A DNA stretch of 64,000 nucleotides from contig JAJEKV010000248.1 of NCBI GenBank assembly GCA_021234155.1, positions 489,637 to 553,636 of the forward strand, read 5' to 3'. Both the position numbers and the translations under genes were made by a program. The stretch is from Isoetes taiwanensis (Eukaryota > Streptophyta > Lycopodiopsida > Isoetales > Isoetaceae). The notes beneath the pieces are model-generated. The model was not told the DNA's origin, ran no database searches, and worked only from the letters and a program-made list of their open reading frames with translations. Numbering within the stretch: position 1 is the first letter of the stretch; each line of letters starts with the position of its first letter. Below, piece by piece: positions 44,472 to 57,396 of the stretch.

Positions 44472-44965
44472 TATAAAGCCAAATCAGAATGTGGAAATCA
44501 AGCCAAAATGTCTCAATCTATTGAACTGCTTTACTTTATGTCTTAGAAATATCTTGTGCTTCTAAATAAGAATAATTTGGACGACTACGACTGGAGACTG
44601 AACCACCGGGACCATAGGTGCTACGCCCTCCCACACAGAAGACAAGAATTTGGATGCTTCCCCAAATCTTCTCACTTTACTGGATATGTAGCACAACTGG
44701 TCTAGACTGGAGTTGAAAAGCATAATGCAAAATCCTCAAATTAATTGTTACAAAGAGATCTTTCCCTTTGCAATTATGTGGCTTTCCAAGACCTGTTTGA
44801 TTCTCTATACAATCAAAATGATTTTATGGTTCCTGTCAAATTGTGAAATTTCCCCTTTGAACAGATTTGTTCAAGCAGACGTGGCTGCATACCTCTAGCT
44901 TCGTCTGCACATCTCTAGCTTTTGCAATTGAATAAGCTAAAAGCAAAAATGTAAGACGATATTAG

Positions 44966-45047
44966 TGTAGTGTAACGGCATAATATCAAGGTATGGCAGG
45001 TTTGGATAGTGTAACGGCATAATATCAAGGTATGGCAGGTTTGGATA
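44966..45047 (+). repeat. 41-bp tandem duplication
   Basis: AGTGTAACGGCATAATATCA followed by AGGTATGGCAGGTTTGGAT is repeated exactly twice, indicating a recent slippage event. Confidence 0.92.
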
Positions 45048-46574
45048 TTAGATTAGAGGCAACTACAAAATTTGGGAACTGGTCTTGTAATCTGCAACAA
45101 AGGCAAATGTTCAATTTTTAATCAACCAACATAACTATTATTAACAACAAATCAAAGGGAGTTATATTTACCGCCTAAAGAATACGTGATGTGGGATACT
45201 GGTGCATCCCTAGCAAAGACACCAAAGAAGAAACGCCCATGTAAAAAGTAGCAATCCAAAACAGCAACCGAGCTTCTAACTTAATAGTGCTCGTGCGGAA
45301 CCATCTTCATGCATGTAAGAAATCCCACATCATTGTTTCTGGCTTGTACCAACTCCGCTTGTAACAAATCCAGGCTGCTTAATAGAACCATATAGACACA
45401 AGCAACAACGTTCTTCAAGCTTTCAATACTTGGACAACCTGCTATCACCACAAAAGTTCGGGATGTCGCCACCACTTAAAATTGTAGATGCCGCCGCTAA
45501 TCGAATCGGGCTCGCCAAATGTAAAATGAATTTGACATACAACCATAGTTTACCATAGTATCCTAGAGACGAGAGGGATTGGTAACTAAATGCTTACCAT
45601 AGTAGGATAGGAAGGAGGCTCGCATAACTTTGCTAGTAGCCGGTTATTAGAGTTATCTCGATTGCTTGTACAAGATAAAGGTGTACAAAACCGACAATCC
45701 TCATACCGTGAATGTAAGATCAGATTTAACAAAGCTTAGTGTAAAACCATTTACTAAGCCGTTGGAGCTTCAATTGCGAAATCGGAAGCGAAGGGAAGAA
45801 ACCCTTTTTCTTTATTTCGTTTATGCACCCTCTGTAATCGCTAAAGCCGCCGGAATCGAGCAAGAGAGCTATAAAATTAGGTTTTGGATCCATTTTGACG
45901 AAAGGTAATGGTTTTTGGAACTAAGGGAAAAGGTTTTATGGGAAAGAAAGGTCAGAGGAGACAGAGAGATGAGCTGCATAGGGAAAAATCCCCGCATCTC
46001 CCAAAATCTACAAGGCCGCATAATCCGAATACACCTACACCGCACAAAAAGATCTTGTTATGTTGTCGCTTTGCCTTTGCCTGCCTCTACAAGCCCTAAA
46101 AGACTAAAATGTCAAAACAAAACTCAAATAACCCTATCTAGCAAACAAATCGATCTTGAAATTTCCATGCTTCGTTTCAATGATGCTTAATCTCTGCTTC
46201 ACATCCGCCTAAAAGCACCAGCGCTCCACCTCTGCAGAATTTGTGCCTTCAGCTAGCAAACCCTATCTAACAAACCCTATTTCTAAATGGCTCGAGGGTT
46301 GCATATCAACGAGCCTCAATAAGCTAATTGAGAGAAAAAAATACAACATGGCACATGGGTCTAAACCATTGAACAAAAACACTAAAATTAATGCAAAGGT
46401 AAGACTCTAGATATACTAATTAGTAGTCCCCATGCAATACGCCAAATCATATGAAAACCATAGAAGAAATAGTACAAAATACAAAACCAACCCCCGTTAT
46501 TATGCTACATATTCACATAGGGTGACTCCGGCATCGAGAGTCAGCTCGGATAGGCATATTTGCCCTTTATTCCT

Positions 46575-46855
46575 CGATGTAGATCGTAGATAGCAATCTT
46601 TTTTTGTGGGGTATGCTCGTACATGTTTTGGTATATTGTATAACAACATCTGTGAAATATTATAAGGTTTGAGCCAATATACTTAATTGTGTTGATTTTC
46701 TACATGTATTATATGATTTTTAGAAGTTGAAAAAGGGCTCTCGCTGCCCTACGTCACCCCCATGTGAATATGCACCCAAATCGAAAGGGATTTACGGGGG
46801 AATTAAATTTAAATGTGTTGGATATAATGATTTGTGTTAATTAATTATGCTTGTG
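46575..46855 (+). repeat. Dispersed repeat ~270 bp, copy 2
   Basis: Second copy of the repeat at 43930-44200; about three quarters of positions appear to match by eye, with small indels. Confidence 0.8.
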
Positions 46856-47289
46856 GCCCAGGGGATTAGTATTCCTTGCAGTACGGGACATGTGCATGCA
46901 ATAAAGGGGGGTTTTTTTTACCATTTCGTATTTATATACTTTCCATTAAGGGGTTTTTTTCGTCATTATCTGGGGCAAAATATCTACTTTAGGGGTTAAA
47001 TTAGCTTACAAAGATCAGCATACTAGGGATGTTTTTGGGCACCCTTCGAACGCAGACGTCCATACCCTTTTATTACTAAGTGCATCCCCCGGGGCTTGTG
47101 GTAATGGTTTATGTTGTAGAAAATGTTTTTCGTCCCTTTGGGGCCTTAAAAAGGGTGTTATATATGATATCATACCATGGATTTAAATCACGACATTTAT
47201 ATTTTTATTTAATTAAATGTATTTTGAGTTGGAATGTTTGTTGCATATATGACCATTCATGTCTCGATCTGACCATGCATAAGAAACAC

Positions 47290-47460
47290 GAGGAATAGAA
47301 TAGAATAGAATAGATTTTTTAACGTCCACGGAGACCAATAGGTCATGGGACCCATACAATGGGCTAGTACAATCATTACTACTAGGATTAAAAAACCCCT
47401 ACCTCGAAAGGTTTTCAGCAAGGGAAAAACCTTTCACGGAATAATAATACGGTATCGCAT
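47290..47460 (-). repeat. Dispersed repeat with (TATTC)n tail, copy 3
   Basis: GAATAGAATAGAATAG leads into ATTTTTTAACGTCCACGGAG, ACCAATAGGTCATGGGACCC, GGATTAAAAAACCCCTACC and GGTTTTCAGCAAGGGAAAAA. It is the longest of the three copies and defines the family with 36238 and 43421. Confidence 0.65.
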
Positions 47461-47749
47461 TAAATACAATTCACATGTAACAATCATCATGATGATCATG
47501 TAAGCATTTGTGATAAGCAGCTTTCCTCATTACAAAAGCCTTATGTTTGTTACAACATGAACACATCCCCACATCCCTGAAACTCATTTCAAGTTATAAA
47601 AAACATCAAGTTTATAATTCATTTATTTGAGCAAAGCCTGCTGCATTTGTCACCTGATTGAGAAGAGGAGGTCTACTATTGATGCTCGTAAGGCATAATC
47701 TTCCAAACATCTACCAAATAAAATGTACAAAAATAATTTGTGTTTATGC

Positions 47750-47883
47750 ATTATTACCCATATCTCATGCGATATGCCTCCTGGTGTTATATAGTCAAAG
47801 CAGCCAAAGGTTCCAACCCTTTTTTCCACTATTTTGCCTGTTCTGTACTTGAAAAAACTTACTTGTCCAAAATCTGCAATCAT
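47750..47883 (-). pseudogene. Protein kinase activation-loop fragment
   Basis: On the minus strand IADFGQVSFF, then a short gap, then EKRVGTFGCFDYITPGGISH E fits the DFG to APE stretch of a receptor-like kinase: DFG, then GTFGY..PE, with the usual LAPE changed to ITPG. Only ~45 codons are present and the flanks are not kinase-like, so this is a small gene fragment. Confidence 0.5.
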
Positions 47884-48069
47884 TCATATTCAATATCCAA
47901 ATCTTTGTGGGCTTAATAATACAATAAGCTTTAATTCTTCATGTAGCTCCAATGGCTATCTCCGGCCCATACAAGTTCAACCCCAGTGAATAGTGCTATC
48001 TCTACACTCGCATTCTCCAATCACAAACTACTAGGGAGTTTTCAGATATCAACAATAGCCATTGACCCA

Positions 48070-48471
48070 CTAGATTTTTTATGTTGAAGCAGAGTTTGCA
48101 CTTTCTTGCTGGCTATTGGATTGCTATAACAGAGCCGCATAGGAAGATCTTTGTATTATCCTAGTCTAAACTTCTACAAAACACACAATCTTCTTACTTG
48201 TATCTTCCATTTCGTGCAACTCTCTAAACTAACAAAAGCAACGATGGAGTATTTTTTGTCATCTCAGGTACACAAAATCTTCATGCTTTTATAACAGACT
48301 AGATTTTTTTTGTATTGAAGTAGAGTTTGCACATTCTTGTTGGCATTTGGATTGCTATAAGAGAGCCGCATAGAAAGATCTTTGTATTATCCTAATCCAA
48401 ACTTCTACAAAACACACAATCTTCTTACATGTATCTTCCCTTTTGTGCAGCTCTCTAAAGTAACAAAATAT
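48070..48471 (+). repeat. Direct repeat of ~172 bp, two copies, 229-bp period
   Basis: ACTAGATTTTTT.TGTTGAAG, AGAGTTTGCAC, GAGCCGCATAG, AAGATCTTTGTATTATCCTA and ACAAAACACACAATCTTCTT AC occur in order at 48070-48243 and 48299-48471, around 90 percent alike by eye. Noncoding. Confidence 0.9.
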
Positions 48472-48499
48472 TGTTGTAGGCTGATTTTTTTAATTTAAA

Positions 48500-49280
48500 A
48501 AGAAGCGCATGCAAAAGATTGGACATGCTAGCACAGAGAGATGATTGAATGTGGCATGGATAGAAGAACAACTGCTTCAGATCAGATATGGCAGTGATCG
48601 AATATAGCATGGATGGAAGAACAACTACTTCTTGTTTGTGGATGCGGTTGTTTCTGCCGTGCTAGCAAATCCCGAACTCTAATCGTGGAATTCTAAAACT
48701 GCTATTGCCTGGAAACCTAATATTAAAACCTAATATGTAGTGCACACTAGAAAAACATGCGAATAATAAAAGTCCCACAACTACACGATTTCCCCTCGCC
48801 TATGTAATATTGTATGAAATTTGACCTATGTAAAATTGTATGAAGCTTGACTCGATACATGAACCCTGCTTAGTTTATGAAAAACTCAAAAGCATTCATA
48901 TTCCTCAAGGACCTGCCTATAGTATACCTATCCTTATAGTTTCTTAGTCTCTGCAGCATTTGACCTAAGTAAACCAAACATTAGTTAGAATGCATATTCT
49001 TAGCTCCCTAAGCCCGCCGAAAATTCTATGCGCCTACCTGCCATAAGAGCTCCCGAAGTCGGTCGAAAATTCTATGCCTCATTTTAGTAGACTGCTGGAA
49101 ATTGAACCCTGCATGCACTCTTGCCAGAGCTGCTATAGCTGCCAGCGTACTAAGAAGTAGGCATCGCCATTGAACCTTGAAGTAGAGCGAGAAGGAAAAA
49201 CCACGGGCTATCTGGTTCGTCGAACTAAATTAAAGATCAAATATGGACCTTCAAAACGTTAGGGCAGAGTTGAATACACA
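48500..49280. other. Intergenic, no gene seen
   Basis: Contains only short ORFs and a few small direct repeats (TGGATAGAAGAACAACT and TGGATGGAAGAACAACT; GAAAATTCTATGC twice). Confidence 0.4.
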
Positions 49281-49285
49281 TCGGA

Positions 49286-49410
49286 TAACGTAAAGTTAGG
49301 GGGGGAGGAAATTTCAGTGTATTACAGGCCTAGATTAAAATCTATAATTTAGAGTTGTAGTTAATACAATGCCACGTGGCATGAAATTTCCTCCCCCTAG
49401 ACTTTACGTG
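49286..49410. mobile_element. Small foldback / MITE-like element, ~125 bp
   Basis: Inverted ends of about 27 bp: ACGTAAAGTTAGGGGGGGAG G...AAATTTCA on the left and TGAAATTTCCTCCCCCTAGA CTTTACGT on the right, with three or four mismatches. The interior is AT-rich and noncoding. A TSD is not clear. Confidence 0.65.
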
Positions 49411-49427
49411 GGAAAATGTATCGGAGG

Positions 49428-49505
49428 AGGCAATTTCGGCTAGTTCGGACCTAGCTCACCCTAAAAAGGCTCGCCAGGCTCTTACCTAGCGAAATTGCCT
49501 CTTCC
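49428..49505. repeat. Inverted repeat, 12-bp perfect arms
   Basis: GAGGCAATTTCG near 49431 is mirrored by CGAAATTGCCTC near 49490, each flanked inward by CTAG. It lies only ~20 bp from the preceding foldback, so the two may be parts of one element. Confidence 0.65.
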
Positions 49506-50039
49506 AGCACATTAATCCTAACATTATAATGTATGATAGATGGACGAAAAAGCTAACAAGAATAGGTAGACGAAAAATAAGGGGATCTTTTGCCACACAG
49601 CGGCGTCACACAACGGCCATATATCTCGACAAATCGGGTTAAGATTTATCTGGGTTTTTGAAATGCTTCAATATCCCAGGCTATGGCACGCGGATTAATA
49701 TTTATCTAGGTTTCTGAAATGCTTCTTGGATACAGCGGCTAGGTATCCTGCTGCATAGATTGGGCCTGGCAAGAGATCCAGGGGTCAGATTACTTTTATA
49801 AACCTGGTCTCGCAAGAAATGATTGAATGAATAGAGCTTCGAAGAATGCTGAGAGGAGCAAGACTATGATACACAAATCTAAATGCATTCCTAGTTTCTG
49901 GGCAGATATAGAGATACAAAATTGCAAGATTTTCTTGGTAGCTACTTCTCTAAAAATGTAAGCCTAGACATGGCTGAAACAGACAATAATGATCCTACTG
50001 GCTACGGCAGTGGAGCTAAAATGAAGGTTATATAGAAGG

Positions 50040-50170
50040 ACTTAAGGTCAATGCCATTGTTACAATATTTTGTAGCCTATACAACAAGAAGTAGGGACTT
50101 GTGTCAATCACCGTGTGATCAACCCGGACTACAAGCCCAGAACATCTTATTGAATTGTATCTCACTTTAG
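50040..50170 (-). pseudogene. Possible Ty3/gypsy integrase fragment
   Basis: Minus-strand HTVIDTSPYFLLYRLQNIV resembles the integrase C-terminal stretch T....SPF.L.YG..P..P, and another frame just upstream gives FWACSPG in the LWA.RT position. Too short to be sure. Confidence 0.25.
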
Positions 50171-51429
50171 GGCCTTTGATTGTGTTTTCAGCTTTATGTT
50201 TTGGCTTCAGTACTTTATATGGATAGTTGATCATGCCTTTGCGGATCAAGAAAACCACAATCGCGATATATTGCTTCTCGCCTCGTGGTCACACCATTGT
50301 CACATTTAGCGCCTTGCATCCAAAGGTCAATGTCACTCAACATCAATTTCGCAACATCATTTTCGCCACACCCATTGCTATAACTAGCTTAACAAGGGAA
50401 AATCCCATGTTCTTTGACCCTCCAATAACAACTAGTAGGTTGACGATATAGGTTGGTCATGGGTCGGCTTAACAAGAATCGAATATTTGCACCATCTATG
50501 GGCAATAAGGAAAGCGTAACTCCGTGCCCTTCAATGGATGCCACCTTGATGTTCCTTAGAATCTTTATGGTGTTCACACAATCCTCCGAACTCATACAAC
50601 TAGTTTCTCTTTCTTACACCGAAATTACGATGGAGAGCCAAAAGCCCTGCCTCAACACGGTTTCCAATTCCACGCCTGTTCCTCATCAAGAGTTATCGTG
50701 GATTGTGTGCATTGCATGCTCATCTACTTACATCCACATTCAACGCCCCAGAATCGCTAGATGTTGCTCGTGAGAAAATTCCCATATTGGTTTTAAACGA
50801 GCACATGTATCTCTTTTCCAGAGCCGAACAAACAAGTTGATTTCTCGGATTGCTTTTGTTGACTTCGGATTGGGCATGTCAACGTAATCCCCGCTCGCAT
50901 ATTTGGTGCCACTAGATTATGCCATCCCCAGACCGCCGCACTAGTTAATGGGATCCGAAGGAAGGAGGACAAGTAATAGAGCTTTACTTGTTGATGGTTG
51001 CAAGGCTCGGCCTCCACCATTTTTATATATAGCAAGAAAGGGTTTTTGCCTTTTTCAAACATAGAGGCACCTTGTCGTGGAAAACGCAAAGCACGCCTAG
51101 TTAAAGAATTGGGATAGCAAAGTATTCATTTGAAGGTCTACTTAACGCTTATGCATCGAGACATCGACGATCGCGGTTGTGCTCGCAGTTGTAGGTAAAG
51201 TTATTATTCAAGGCAAACATGGCATCAAGGCTTGATTTTCAATGGCACTAATTGCACCTCACAACCCATATCAAAGGGACTTGACCCAATGGAAATGCAC
51301 AATTATGATTCCGGATATCCTTCATCCAATGAGAAAAAGAAGGAAGACCAAAGCCTACGACAAATAGAGCAAAATAAAGGACCACGGACTAGAGTGAGTG
51401 AAGGCTCAACGTTCCTCTTTTATAAGATA

Positions 51430-51563
51430 GTGAAACATTTTAGGGGACAAAATGGAATTCCAAATGGAAATATTAATTGTGTCCCTACTACACCTCTTTG
51501 GGTATGGTGAAGCATTTTAGGGGACAAAATGGAATTTCAAATGGAAATATTAATTGTGTCCCC
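51430..51563 (+). repeat. Direct repeat of ~56 bp, 79-bp period
   Basis: GTGAAACATTTTAGGGGACA, AAATGGAATTCCAAATGGAA ATATTAATTGTGTCCC occurs twice with two mismatches. Another 20-bp tandem (TGAGTCTTAAAGTATCG) follows at 51669-51702. Confidence 0.9.
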
Positions 51564-52851
51564 GCTACAAAAAAGAGCAAGATAACAAGTCCGATTTTGT
51601 CACATCTTATAATGATGCTAAGTTCTCTATAAGTGTACTGCTTTGCTTATTTTAAGGAAGGTGTCGGTGAGTCTTAAAGTATCGCTGAGTCTTAAAGTAT
51701 CGTTCTTGATTTTTATGTACGTGTCAATGCGAAAGTGGGCAATTTTGTGGCCTAGCGTAAATGTGCTGGATCTCAGATTTTAATAAGAGCATGGATTTTT
51801 GGCAGCAGGATAAGTGGAATGGACATTTTTGTGTTAAGTGGCATGTCATCAAAGACATTCCCAATAGCCGATTTCGTCATATCATTTTAGAGAACAATGA
51901 CAAAAAACCTGTGATCAACAGTAGAGACACCCAAGAGATAGCTTCTCATCCTCATCTGCTTTTCCCTTTTGTCTCTGGTTTCTAATTCATTTGGAGACAC
52001 CACATCAACAGGTTATATTTCAGCAGGGTATTAAAATGCTTAAGATATTTAAAAGCTACCCATCCAAGGCATCTATATTGACTTCCAGTTTTACGAGACC
52101 AGGCAACCAGCAATGCAGGAGAAGATATCGGCATCAACTGCAAAATTCCCATCAAGAGCAACAACAGGCAAGTAATAGTGTTATGTACCTAGTACATGGG
52201 GCTATCATTCTCACATGTAACAAGTTCTAGAAATTAAGTTCTCCGTTTAACAATGTGCTTGTTTACAGATTTCCCATTTGGTAGCAGTGAAAGCACATAC
52301 AGATGAGGTTCCTAATAATTCGAAACAAACTCATGGAAATGGAAATATGAGAGATCTTGCAGGTGTGGGTTTAAAACCTGCAACAACTAAAATGGAGAAT
52401 GCTGATACAATTTTCAAAAGTGAGAGATTGTGTAGCCCCAATTGACAAAAGCGACGATAAGCCTGAAATGGCAGCTCAGAATTGCAAAGAGAAACTGGAG
52501 GTGGAGCTCTCAATAGTAGATTCTGAACAAGAAACAAAAACTCTGAAGTGGAAGTGGCATCAGCGGAAGGGGAAAAGAAAATGGAAAGGCTCTCATCCAG
52601 CATTAACAATGAAGAAAAGGCGGTTGAGTGATAATTTCTGGTTACCTACATTGCAGTGCATTTGCTGCTAATTTGTGGGCTTGCGTGGAGCCTCTGTGGA
52701 CCGTCACATAAGCAGCATTCTTTCTCGAGAAAGCCTTGAACAAAAATATAAAAGCTTTTCCTCCTGTTTGTAAGCCTTCGCAGGCTTTGCTACATGTGCG
52801 GAGCGGCATTCCACGTCCGTGAAAGGAACTACCACTGTGGATAGCCACCAC

Positions 52852-53640
52852 CTGTTTCTATAGCTGTTATATAAACAATAACAGTTGCATCATCTGCATC
52901 ACCTGCAATTAAATGACAAGGAAGTTAGTAAGTATCAAGGTCCTATGATCCAACTTTATCCCATTTCCATCCAATACTGTATACTCACCACAAGCTCTGA
53001 CAGCTGCCCTTACAACAGCAGGTGCATAGCCCATACTCTCAAACTTGACGAATGTGGCATGTTCCTGGGGAGATGAAAATGGACGTATCTGCATAAAATA
53101 ATCTAAAAGTAACCAAACTTGCAGGGACAAACAACTCAACAAGTATAATAAAGGATCTTCTTCCGAAGTTTCTTTTTTTTTCTCTTAAGCTTTTTGATCT
53201 CCATAGATTGTAGGTGATCACTGGAATATTCGTCGTAAGATATGGTCTTCCCGAGGAATGACCTCCTTTTCCTGCATAAAAATTAGAGAACTGTAATTCA
53301 AGTGTGCAGAAGCTACTCAAACTATATAAATGTTTGCTTTCTTACTTCAAGAGTATTGACATCGTAGGTGTTTCCGAGCTTTAAAATAATCGACAATAGT
53401 GGCATCATCTCAGACGCCTAGAGTTACTTAAGGAAATTAGTACCATTTTCAAATTATTAGAATCTCTTCTGATCATATCATTAAGAATTCATTGGCATAA
53501 CTACCATATGCTTTGATGGCTTTCTTCACGAGTGCAGCTGGATAACCTATCCTTCCAAACTTGGCCAGCAACCTACTTTTCTCATAGTCCACTGCCATTT
53601 GAGATGCAACAATACTGCTTTTGGGTCCTCCGTTGCTCAT
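52852..53640 (-). CDS. Two UBA-like domains in split exons (partial or decayed gene)
   Basis: Exon 53640-53505 starts at an ATG (MSNGGPKSSIVASQMAVDYE) and contains LLAKFGRIGYPAALVKKAIK AYG, donor ATATG|GTAGTT. Exon 53417-53346 follows TCTAG and reads V-stop-DDATIVDYFKAR. Exon 53064-52989, after CCCCAG, encodes EHATFVKFESMGYAPAVVRA AVRACG with donor TTGTG|GTGAGT. Exon 52902-52852, after TTGCAG, continues DADDATVIVYITAIET. Both domains thus have the UBA form (F..MGY...VV.A...CG D.DDAT.V..I) and are interrupted by a phase-1 intron at the same Gly codon, which supports tandem domain duplication. UBA pairs occur in DRM-type DNA methyltransferases and ubiquitin receptors, but no catalytic domain was found. 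A TGA at about 53412 and a phase mismatch before 53064 suggest decay or a missed exon. Confidence 0.5.
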
Positions 53641-54971
53641 AACTCGATCAAGAAGCTTTTAGTCCCATTACTTATCAATAAAAAATATAGCACCGCATAA
53701 GAAAAACAAGCATTTTTGAACTCTTTGACCTTCCATTACACTGTGGACATAATCATAACAACTTTCCGTGATTTAATGGTCGTGATATCCTCTCGTTGTC
53801 TGAAAAACAATGCTTAAGCAAGGTTAGAAGGCCGTGGTTGCATGGACATTTCATTTTTCAAATCTCTTATCATGGCCATCCATCCATCAAGATAAAGCAT
53901 GAGCTTGCTTTATCAAAGAATTCCAATCCAAATGAGCCCTACCATAACCTTGTTTTATCTAGGACAAAGATACTAGTGACAATATGTCATAATGTTGACT
54001 TTTCTAAAGAAGATGCTTGAACCAGGCTAAAATTAAAAGAAACATGGTTCCATCGCACAAAGGGTTGCTATCATGAAATGGTAATCAAATTGAAACCCTG
54101 AAGTCCATTTAGACAGGCTAGTAAGCAGCACCACTCTAATAGTCTTCAGCATGTTCCTGCGAAACTGTTAAACAATATAATTCACAACTGAGAAAACTAA
54201 TATCGATCTCGGAAAGTCCTATTATGGCATGAAACTCTATTGCAGTTGCATGCGACTGCAAACTGAGGAAAATGCTACGCTACAAGAATCAAGTAAAGAA
54301 AGCCTAATCCAAAGCAAACAAACAGTTTATCCGACTTTTGCATGCATGCCTTCCCCCGAACCGGGCAAAGGCTCAATGGTTTATTAGTCTTGAATGTGGT
54401 TGCCCCTCCATAGTCAATCACCGGCCGCGGCATCTTACCATGCCCTCAGATACTAAACTAAACTCCGTGAGACATATAACAAGAATAGGTAGCAACGGCC
54501 CTTCTTAGTCCAAGAATCCCCACACAAGAAATCTCGTGATGGCTGCTTGTGTCTTGGTTGACGAATTACCAGATGCTTGACCGGACCGGGCTTAGTTAGA
54601 TGGTTTGCATGTAAACACGCCTCAATAACATGGGGGCACCCGGCATTTACAAAACCGATAGGAGTTTTTAGCAGGCCAAGATATTCCGTGTATATGCTAG
54701 CATATACCCAAAGACATGCCAAAACCCACATAAACAAGGGATTGCCCCCTAGGGGCAACCCAAAACCCGCCCTTTCGAAGTTCCGGGGGAAAACCATGAG
54801 GATAAAAATGGACTAGGAGCAATATAACGGATAACATTAAGTTCGAATCGAAGCAATAAGTCAAATAAACTTCGGTGCCATCGCTTCACGCACCGGCCAA
54901 CCCAAATAATGCCAAAAAATGAAAAGATTGCAATGTCAAAACACCAAAATAATGATCCAATGTGCTCGCGA
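53641..54971. other. Intergenic with a short dispersed repeat
   Basis: No supported gene. The block at 54660-54790 (ATATGCTAGCATATACCCAA, AACAAGGGATTGCCCCCTAG, CCCGCCCTTTCGAAG) matches the repeat at 41340-41395 and partly 42160-42200. Confidence 0.4.
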
Positions 54972-56590
54972 TGTGACGCCCCTCGCTAAACATACTGCGT
55001 CCGACCGCACACTCTACAGAAATCCCCCGTCCGGGCCAACAACCGCATGTGTCCTCCGCCTATCCCCAAGACTCGAACCTCCGAAAGGGAAGGGGACACG
55101 AAGGTGTCTTTGCGCCCTTCCCCTATGGGCTCCTATCACGTCGTGAAGCATAAACATGTCGTAACTAGCAATAACAATACAATAGGCTACCTCAAGGGTA
55201 GCTCAACCGCACATACGTAGATGCAAAGAACATAATCATATGCCATAAACATGAGAGCTCCTACCCGTGGTCTGAATTTGGGTAGTCGATCGACCGGGAT
55301 AGGCCTCAAGATAGAGCACCGAAGTCATAACAATGGCGGGCTGGCATAAGATGGTGGTTGACCACTCCATCCGCCCCCCGCATACTTTGCAGATGGGCTA
55401 GACCAAGCCGCGGGCATGACTCTAACCCGGACATTTAATCCCATGGTATCACCCATCGACTACCTGTGTTGCATCTCCCTGGTCCGATGAGGCAGGAAGG
55501 GTTGCATCTCCCCTTCCCGGGTCTAGAGGCTCCACGGGCGGGCTAGAGAATCGTGGGGACACACACCATCTGCACTGACCGTGAACCCCCAAAACAAGAG
55601 CCAAGCCGACACTTGCAACTCTTGGAGAGGCGTGGCAACACCATTGCCCCAGAGGTGCTCTGACCCATGCCCGCCCACACTAAGTGACCCACCATAAGCC
55701 TAGCCCACTATGGGATCCCCCAAGCCCCCCACCTCAGGATCCTTCCTCCATCTTGCCTCTAGCCCCGTTGTGTGTAGTGCTGAGTCACATCATAGCCTCC
55801 ATAGCTCCTAAGTGGGTTCCTATGCATGTGCGCAATTAATAGGAACTAAAGGATCTACACTAGAGCATACTACATATGGCTCTAGGTCTCTACCCCCTTC
55901 CCAACACAAGAGGAACAACATGATCAACCATCATCACATAATCATCATGAACAATATCATATGAACATCTTTAACCTAATCATACATATCTAACTATCGC
56001 TTAGGGTTCCTTGATTAGGTTCAAGATGTTCAACAAAGGATCTAGGGTGGCTCTACTCTAGACACAACATACTAACCCATCCGGAATGCTAACTTCCGTG
56101 ATGAACTAACATGAACTCTACTCAACCTACCTCCTCCCATGCTTTCCTCCCATTCCCCCGGGCGCCTCCATGCTCCTAAACGTGGTTCAAGGCCTGCTCC
56201 CTCTACGATCATACACACCTTCCAGGGTGCTGCTCCAAAGTGCTAGGCTATAAGCCGAACTGTGCTCTAAACGAGTTTCTCGCACGTGGATGAGAGTTCA
56301 AAAGTGCTAGGGTCGTGGAAAAGGGGCTAGGGTTAGGTTAGAGCTAATATAGTGTGGGTCCACGGGATGACATGTGGCACCACTAGGGTGAGGCCGTGTG
56401 GCTTTTGCCCCAATAGGATGAGGCCATGTGGAAATGGGCCTTATCCTAAGGTTATCTAAGTTAAGCAATTAACTTAGATGTGCACCCCTTGCCACTTATC
56501 TAAGGCATACAAGGCTACCTAGGTAGACTTGTATGGTGACGGGTCCAGGAATATACATATTTATGGCGTATATTCCCTTGGAACATCACA
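54972..56590 (-). mobile_element. 3' LTR of the Ty3/gypsy element (about 1.62 kb)
   Basis: On the minus strand it begins TGTGATGTTCC right after the polypurine tract and ends GCGTCACA at 54972. The ends are inverted repeats like those of the LTR at 5903-7554, and the two share several internal blocks, so they are family members in opposite orientation. The left flank is CGCGA (54967-54971), the expected 5-bp target site; its partner lies beyond the right edge of the window. Confidence 0.85.
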
Positions 56591-56602
56591 TTCTCCCCCT
56601 TA
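56591..56602 (-). other. Polypurine tract of the Ty3/gypsy element
   Basis: TAAGGGGGAGAA on the minus strand directly precedes the LTR start TGTGATG. Confidence 0.75.
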
Positions 56603-57396
56603 GGACAATGTCGCCCTCAAGATTGTGCTAAGGCTTAATGAGCCTATCTATCCCCGCAGAAACAACATAAGATCATACACTTAAGTTTAATTCAAACCAT
56701 CAACTTCCTATTAAAGTTAAATGTCAAAATTTAGGCCATATTTGTACTTATACAAAATTATATAGCGTTAACAAGGTTACTTCCTACAATATATTTAGGG
56801 TTCATAATCTAAATTATGGTTCCCCATCTTTCGTGAATGCCCCACCTCAAGCTCCTTCTCACTTGCCCGCACATGGAGCACATTACGCTAGTTTAATTAA
56901 TAAGTTTGTGGTTTTAGGGACCACCCCCTTACCATACCTTGCACTCGATCATGGCCCTTTCGGATTTGAGCTTAAGGACCATTTAAGATGATCCCATCAT
57001 CGCCCATGATCAAGTGTTACCTTTGTACTCTGCTACCCTGTCGAAAACCCCTAGTGCATCATGCCCCAAGGGTTTTAAGCTAGGGAACGCCTCACCATCC
57101 CATCATCGCAAGACATGATCACTTTGACCTTCACCATGACCCCTATGGCTGTGTGCTAACCCCACATCGCGGGCATAGGGAACATCCGGACCGATGTCCC
57201 ATCATCAAGACCATGCCTTTCCTTCTTCTTCTCTCGCATGACCCTATTGGTCATGCGCGACCTCTTGGTGCATGTTGGCTAGAGAACGCCTTTAAAGGCT
57301 TATCTCATCATAGCCTACATAAGCCTGAAGATTCCGCATATGTATTCCACTAGCTAGAATACATCCGCCGTGAGCCAGAGGCTAACTAAGAACATA

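Noticed and set aside
52399-52700. Plus-strand ORF with a hydrophobic C terminus in another frame (FLVTYIAVHLLLICGLAW)
   Set aside because: The two pieces are in different frames with a double stop between them and no recognisable family; possible but not supportable.
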